DNA from: Halomonas citrativorans
Lineage (GTDB): Bacteria > Pseudomonadota > Gammaproteobacteria > Pseudomonadales > Halomonadaceae
Assembly (NCBI RefSeq): GCF_900163645.1
Contig: NZ_FUKM01000032.1
Span: 19,610-83,609, forward strand
Length of the DNA: 64,000 nt
Reading direction: 5' to 3'
Shown here in pieces: positions 60,491 to 64,000 of this stretch. The position numbers and the translations under genes were made by a program. The notes under the pieces are model-generated. The model worked only from the letters and a program-made list of their open reading frames with translations. It ran no database searches and was not told the DNA's origin. How positions within the stretch are numbered: position 1 is the first letter of the stretch; every line of letters starts with the position of its first letter.

Positions 60491-61288
60491 TTAACTTGCA
60501 AGCTGGCGTTGTCGTACTGCCTCAAACAAACAAATCCCGGTAGCCACAGAGACATTAAGGCTTGAAACCTGCCCAGCCATGGGTAGCTTGACCAGATTAT
60601 CGCAGGCTTCCCGCGTTAAACGTCGCATGCCCTTCCCTTCTGCTCCCATTACTAGCGCAGTAGGGCCGGTCAAATCAATCTCAAATACGCTGGTTTGGGC
60701 CTCACCTGCTGTACCGGTAATCCATACGCCTGCATCTTTAAGCTTGGCAAGCGTACGCGCCATGTTGGTGACCTGATAAACCGGCACTACCTCGGCAGCA
60801 CCGCAAGCCACTTTACGCACGGTTGCATTTAGCGGTGCGGCCTTGTCTTTTGCCACAATAACGCCATGTGCCCCCGCGGCATCGGCGCTGCGCAAGCAGG
60901 CACCAAAGTTATGCACGTCTGTCACGCCATCCAGCACTAGCAAAAGCGGCGGCGTTGGCGCCTGCCAGGCACGCAGCTTTAACCACAAGGACTCTTCGCC
61001 TTCAGGCGTAAGTGGCGGACAGAACGCTACCACCCCCTGATGCGCGGCCCCTTGGGTCAACTGGTCCAGCAGGTCACGCGGCTGCTCTTTAATTCGCGCA
61101 CCACGCGCTTGCGCCTGAGCAACCACTTCGGCCAAACGGCTACCGGCTCCTTGCTGAACCCATAGCTCGCGCGGCGTTTCACCGCGCTCCAACAAACTTT
61201 GCAAGGCGTGGATACCATAGACCTGGTCCAGCCCATCCGGCGTACGTACCGTAGCACGTGCACCACGTCGAGACGACGCCGATTTCAT
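60491..61288 (-). CDS. rlmB: 23S rRNA Gm2251 2'-O-methyltransferase RlmB
   Basis: A 265-residue SpoU-family enzyme. The N-terminal RNA-binding part includes VYGIHALQSLLERGETPREL. The catalytic knot has LVLDGVTDVHNFGACLRSAD (motif 1 with the conserved N and R), ALVMGAEGKGMRRLTREACD (motif 2) and KLPMAGQVSSLNVSVATGIC (motif 3). The first about 15 residues are basic. It lies two bases after the rnr stop, the usual rnr-rlmB pair. Confidence 0.96.
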   Translation of the reverse strand: MKSASSRRGARATVRTPDGLDQVYGIHALQSLLERGETPRELWVQQGAGSRLAEVVAQAQARGARIKEQPRDLLDQLTQGAAHQGVVAFCPPLTPEGEESLWLKLRAWQAPTPPLLLVLDGVTDVHNFGACLRSADAAGAHGVIVAKDKAAPLNATVRKVACGAAEVVPVYQVTNMARTLAKLKDAGVWITGTAGEAQTSVFEIDLTGPTALVMGAEGKGMRRLTREACDNLVKLPMAGQVSSLNVSVATGICLFEAVRQRQLAS

Positions 61289-61290
61289 AC

Positions 61291-63681
61291 TTAACTTCTC
61301 CTGGGCGCTGACTGACGCGTACGTCGCGGGCCACGACGCGTAGATGGCTTATCTTTCTTGGGCGCAGCGTCGCTCTGGGGAGCGGCCGCCTCATTAGTGT
61401 CGCCACTGCGGCGTTTACGCGGCTGGCGGCGCGGGCGAGGCTTATCGTCGGTCAAACTGAAATCAATTTTCCGGTCGTCCATATCGACGCGTGCCACTTG
61501 CACCGTCAAGCCATCACCCAAGCGATAGGTGGTTCCGGTACGCTCGCCTTTCAGGCGATGCTTCTCAGCCTCGTAGTGATAATAATCCGACGGCAGCGAC
61601 GTCACATGCACCAGGCCTTCGACATAGAACGCATCCAGACGCACAAACAAGCCAAACTGGGTAACCGATGCAATCGTGCCTTCAAAGGTTTCGCCCAGCT
61701 TGTCGGACATAAACTCGCACTTCAGCCAGCTTTCTACATCACGGGTCGCTTCATCGGCGCGCCGCTCACTCATTGAGCAGTGTTCGCCAAGTTCAAGCAT
61801 CTGCTCAAACGTATAAGGGCACCATTTACTCGGCGGATCGACCGGCGCTCCGTCAACGCGCACGACGGTATTGGTTTGACGCGGCCCCCGGATGACCGAA
61901 CGAATGGCACGGTGCACGAGCAGATCAGGGTAGCGACGAATCGGCGACGTAAAGTGCGCATACGCCTGATATGCCAAGCCGAAGTGACCTTCATTTTGTG
62001 GTGAGTACACCGCCTGGTTCATGGAGCGCAGCATAACCGTCTGGATAATATCGGCATCAGGGCGATCAATAATTGCCTCACGTAGCGCCTGATAATCCTG
62101 CGGCGTAGGCATATCGCCTCCACCCACTGAAAGGCCCAACTCGTTCAGGAACAAGCGCAGCTTATCCAATCGCTCAGGCGTTGGCCGCTCATGAATACGG
62201 TACAGCGCGGGCAGGTCGTGCTTATCAAGAAAACGTGCGGTCGCAACGTTCGCGGCCAGCATGCACTCTTCAATTAACTTGTGCGCATCGTTACGCTTAC
62301 GAGGCACAATTTTTTCAATCTTGCGCTCGTCGTTGAAGATGATCGCCGTTTCAGTGGTATCAAAATCAATCGCGCCACGCTCTTCACGAGCCCCGCGTAG
62401 CAAGTGATAAAGCTCATGCAGGTTTTGCAGCGGCTTCACCAGGTCGCGGTGTTCCTCACGCAGCGCATTGCCCTCTTCGCTCTCGTTATCGAGCATCGCC
62501 GCCACTGTGTTATAGGTGAGGCGAGCATGAGAGTTCATCACGGCTTCATAGAAGGAGTAGCGGCTAATCGCCCCGGTCTTGGAAATATTCATCTCGCAGA
62601 CCATTACCAGGCGATCCACGTTCGGATTGAGCGAGCAAAGACCGTTGGATAAAAGCTCCGGCAGCATGGGCACCACCTGCCCCGGGAAATACACCGAGTT
62701 GCCCCGCGTGCGGGCTTCATTGTCCAGCGCCGTCCCCGGACGCACATAGTGAGAGACATCCGCAATCGCGACGAGTAGCTTCCAACTGCCTGATTTGGTT
62801 TGCCACGCGCACACGGCATCATCAAAGTCCTTGGCAGACTCATCATCAATCGTAACCAGCGGTGTATCTCGCAGGTCAACGCGATGCTTTTTATCTTCCT
62901 CCAGCACTTCCGCTGAAATGCCGCTGGTTTGATCCAGCACCTCAGGCGGAAATTCAGCAGGAATATCGTAGCTACGAATCGCGATATCGATTTCCATGCC
63001 GGGGTCCATACGCTCCCCCAACACTTCAATCACTTCACCCACAGGCTGCACGCGGGTAGCCGGCTGCTGAACAATTCTGGCCGAAATCACCTGGCCATCC
63101 TTCGCCCCAGCGCTGGCACTGTGAGGAATAATAACTTCCTGAGTAATACGTGGGTTCTCAGGAATCAGTATGCCAAATTCCGGCGTATTGCTGCGATATA
63201 CACCCACCATTGTTTGCGTATTGCGGGCGATTACATCGGCAATGGTCGCTTCGTCGCGGCCACGGCGGTCTGTGCCGCTGATACGGACCAATACATGGTC
63301 ACCGCTGAACACGCGACGCATCTGGCGAGGAGGTAACAACAGATCCGGTTTTTTACCATCATCACGAATCAAGAAGCCAAAACCGTCCCGGTGCCCCAGT
63401 ACGCTGCCCTTGATCAAATCAAGTTTATCAATTAATGCATAAGCGCCGCGACGGTCACGCAACACTTGACCATCACGCTCCATGGCCGCCATCCGGCGAC
63501 GAACGGCTTCAAGGTGATCTTCGTCCTCGATGCCCAGCATGCGGCTCATATTTTCATGGGTAATCGGTTTGCCGTACGTTTCCAACGCCGCTAACAGATA
63601 CTCACGACTAGGCGCCGGATTATCATATTTTTGCGCCTCGCGCTCGGCGTGCGGATCATCACTCAACGTCCAATACTTCAT
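61291..63681 (-). CDS. rnr: Ribonuclease R
   Basis: A 796-residue 3'-5' exoribonuclease. It has an N-terminal helix-turn-helix (LLAALETYGKPITHENMSRM), cold-shock domains around residues 75-220 (GSVLGHRDGFGFLIRDDGKK), and the RNB catalytic domain with DDESAKDFDDAVCA holding the metal-binding aspartates (about residue 278). A C-terminal S1 domain (FEGTIASVTQFGLFVRLDAF) and a basic Arg/Lys-rich tail follow. It degrades structured RNA and takes part in tmRNA and rRNA quality control. Confidence 0.97.
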   Translation of the reverse strand: MKYWTLSDDPHAEREAQKYDNPAPSREYLLAALETYGKPITHENMSRMLGIEDEDHLEAVRRRMAAMERDGQVLRDRRGAYALIDKLDLIKGSVLGHRDGFGFLIRDDGKKPDLLLPPRQMRRVFSGDHVLVRISGTDRRGRDEATIADVIARNTQTMVGVYRSNTPEFGILIPENPRITQEVIIPHSASAGAKDGQVISARIVQQPATRVQPVGEVIEVLGERMDPGMEIDIAIRSYDIPAEFPPEVLDQTSGISAEVLEEDKKHRVDLRDTPLVTIDDESAKDFDDAVCAWQTKSGSWKLLVAIADVSHYVRPGTALDNEARTRGNSVYFPGQVVPMLPELLSNGLCSLNPNVDRLVMVCEMNISKTGAISRYSFYEAVMNSHARLTYNTVAAMLDNESEEGNALREEHRDLVKPLQNLHELYHLLRGAREERGAIDFDTTETAIIFNDERKIEKIVPRKRNDAHKLIEECMLAANVATARFLDKHDLPALYRIHERPTPERLDKLRLFLNELGLSVGGGDMPTPQDYQALREAIIDRPDADIIQTVMLRSMNQAVYSPQNEGHFGLAYQAYAHFTSPIRRYPDLLVHRAIRSVIRGPRQTNTVVRVDGAPVDPPSKWCPYTFEQMLELGEHCSMSERRADEATRDVESWLKCEFMSDKLGETFEGTIASVTQFGLFVRLDAFYVEGLVHVTSLPSDYYHYEAEKHRLKGERTGTTYRLGDGLTVQVARVDMDDRKIDFSLTDDKPRPRRQPRKRRSGDTNEAAAPQSDAAPKKDKPSTRRGPRRTRQSAPRRS

Positions 63682-63899
63682 GCGATCGACATCCTTAATT
63701 GCATTTGCGGGAGGCGGACAAAAACAGCAGCGGATAGTCGCTGCGGGTAGGGATAGTCAGCGACTGCGTTAATAGGCAGTAAGCTGAAAAACGTCATATT
63801 TTGTTTGGTCATGGGGCCAGTATAGCGCTGCATGTTCCATGACCCAACCACCTTAAGCAGCAATTGTGCGATTTGCGCCATAAAATTATCTTTCAGGTC

Positions 63900-63927
63900 T
63901 TGCATTTAACCAGCACCCCGGTATCAT
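63900..63927 (+). promoter_or_regulatory. Promoter of the tRNA-Leu gene
   Basis: TTGCAT (63900-63905) and TATCAT (63922-63927) are 16 bases apart, and the tRNA starts 12 bases after the -10 element. The discriminator is GC-rich (ACGCGCC), as expected for a stringently controlled stable RNA promoter. Confidence 0.7.
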
Positions 63928-63938
63928 ACGCGCCACTT

Positions 63939-64000
63939 GCCCAGATGGCGGAATTGGTAGACGCGCTAGCTTCAGGTGCTAGTGTCCGTATGGACGTGGA
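63939..64000 (+). tRNA. tRNA-Leu (anticodon CAG), partial
   Basis: The 5' 62 bases of a tRNA: acceptor strand GCCCAGA, then TGGCGGAATTGGTAGACGCG (D arm as in bacterial tRNA-Leu), and an anticodon arm CTAGC-TTCAGGT-GCTAG with CAG at the centre. The long variable arm has begun (TGTCCGTATGGACGTGGA) when the window ends. Length and variable arm fit class II tRNA-Leu, which reads CUG. Confidence 0.95.

Overview
The window looks like chromosomal DNA of a moderately halophilic gammaproteobacterium, most likely Halomonas or a close relative (Halomonadaceae). The reasons are a complete seven-gene Mrp-type Na+/H+ antiporter operon, Pseudomonas-like housekeeping order (rpsF-rpsR-DUF2232-rplI-dnaB, with rlmB-rnr beside it), a PHA-synthesis repressor PhaR, an alginate-type ManC and phosphomannomutase, and REP-like repeats of the Pseudomonas type. 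The species is an inference; there is no rRNA in the window.

Layout. 1-11 kb is a cell-surface polysaccharide locus read leftwards: an initiating undecaprenyl-phosphate sugar transferase, a gtr-like trio (large membrane protein, polyprenyl-phosphate glycosyltransferase, GtrA flippase), ManC, two GT4 enzymes with a small protein between them, and the start of an ABC-2 export permease cut by the window edge. 11-15.7 kb is a type I secretion system (TolC, HlyD, ABC). It is followed by two likely cargo proteins: a 5'-nucleotidase-like protein with a C-terminal DUF4214 region (15.8-18.1 kb) and, divergently, a 1537-residue ExeM/NucH-type nuclease with an N-terminal DUF4214 region (18.5-23.1 kb). 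A Pho-box-like promoter precedes the nucleotidase, so this block reads as an extracellular DNA/nucleotide phosphate-scavenging or matrix-remodelling unit. Phosphomannomutase (23.3-24.7 kb) supplies mannose-1-phosphate to ManC.

25-30 kb holds a two-gene operon: an Orn/Lys/Arg-type decarboxylase with an unusual N-terminal extension, then an AspT-family exchanger. Two copies of a 31-bp repeat flank it. 30.4-38.3 kb is mixed: a YbbA/YbbP export-type ABC pair with divergent TesA, an EamA transporter coupled to a SelW-like protein, an MFS transporter followed by a LOV/PAS gene remnant, and a small PA3496-like protein. 38.5-47.7 kb carries EttA, a DUF1328 protein, a Coq7 homologue lacking most of its diiron ligands, HinT, PrkB, a thioesterase, PurD, PhaR, RsmE, a retropepsin-like protein and a lytic transglycosylase. 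47.9-53.8 kb is the Mrp operon. 54-64 kb holds HemH, two small proteins, DnaB, the ribosomal protein operon, RlmB, RNase R and the 5' part of a tRNA-Leu(CAG).

The intergenic DNA is notable for short tandem repeats (12-16 bp units, each locus with its own unit) at gene boundaries, a 134-bp imperfect palindrome, and a REP cluster. The observations I rate highest are the degenerate Coq7, the DUF4214-tagged secreted nuclease/nucleotidase pair next to a type I exporter with a Pho-like promoter, and the decarboxylase-AspT pair.
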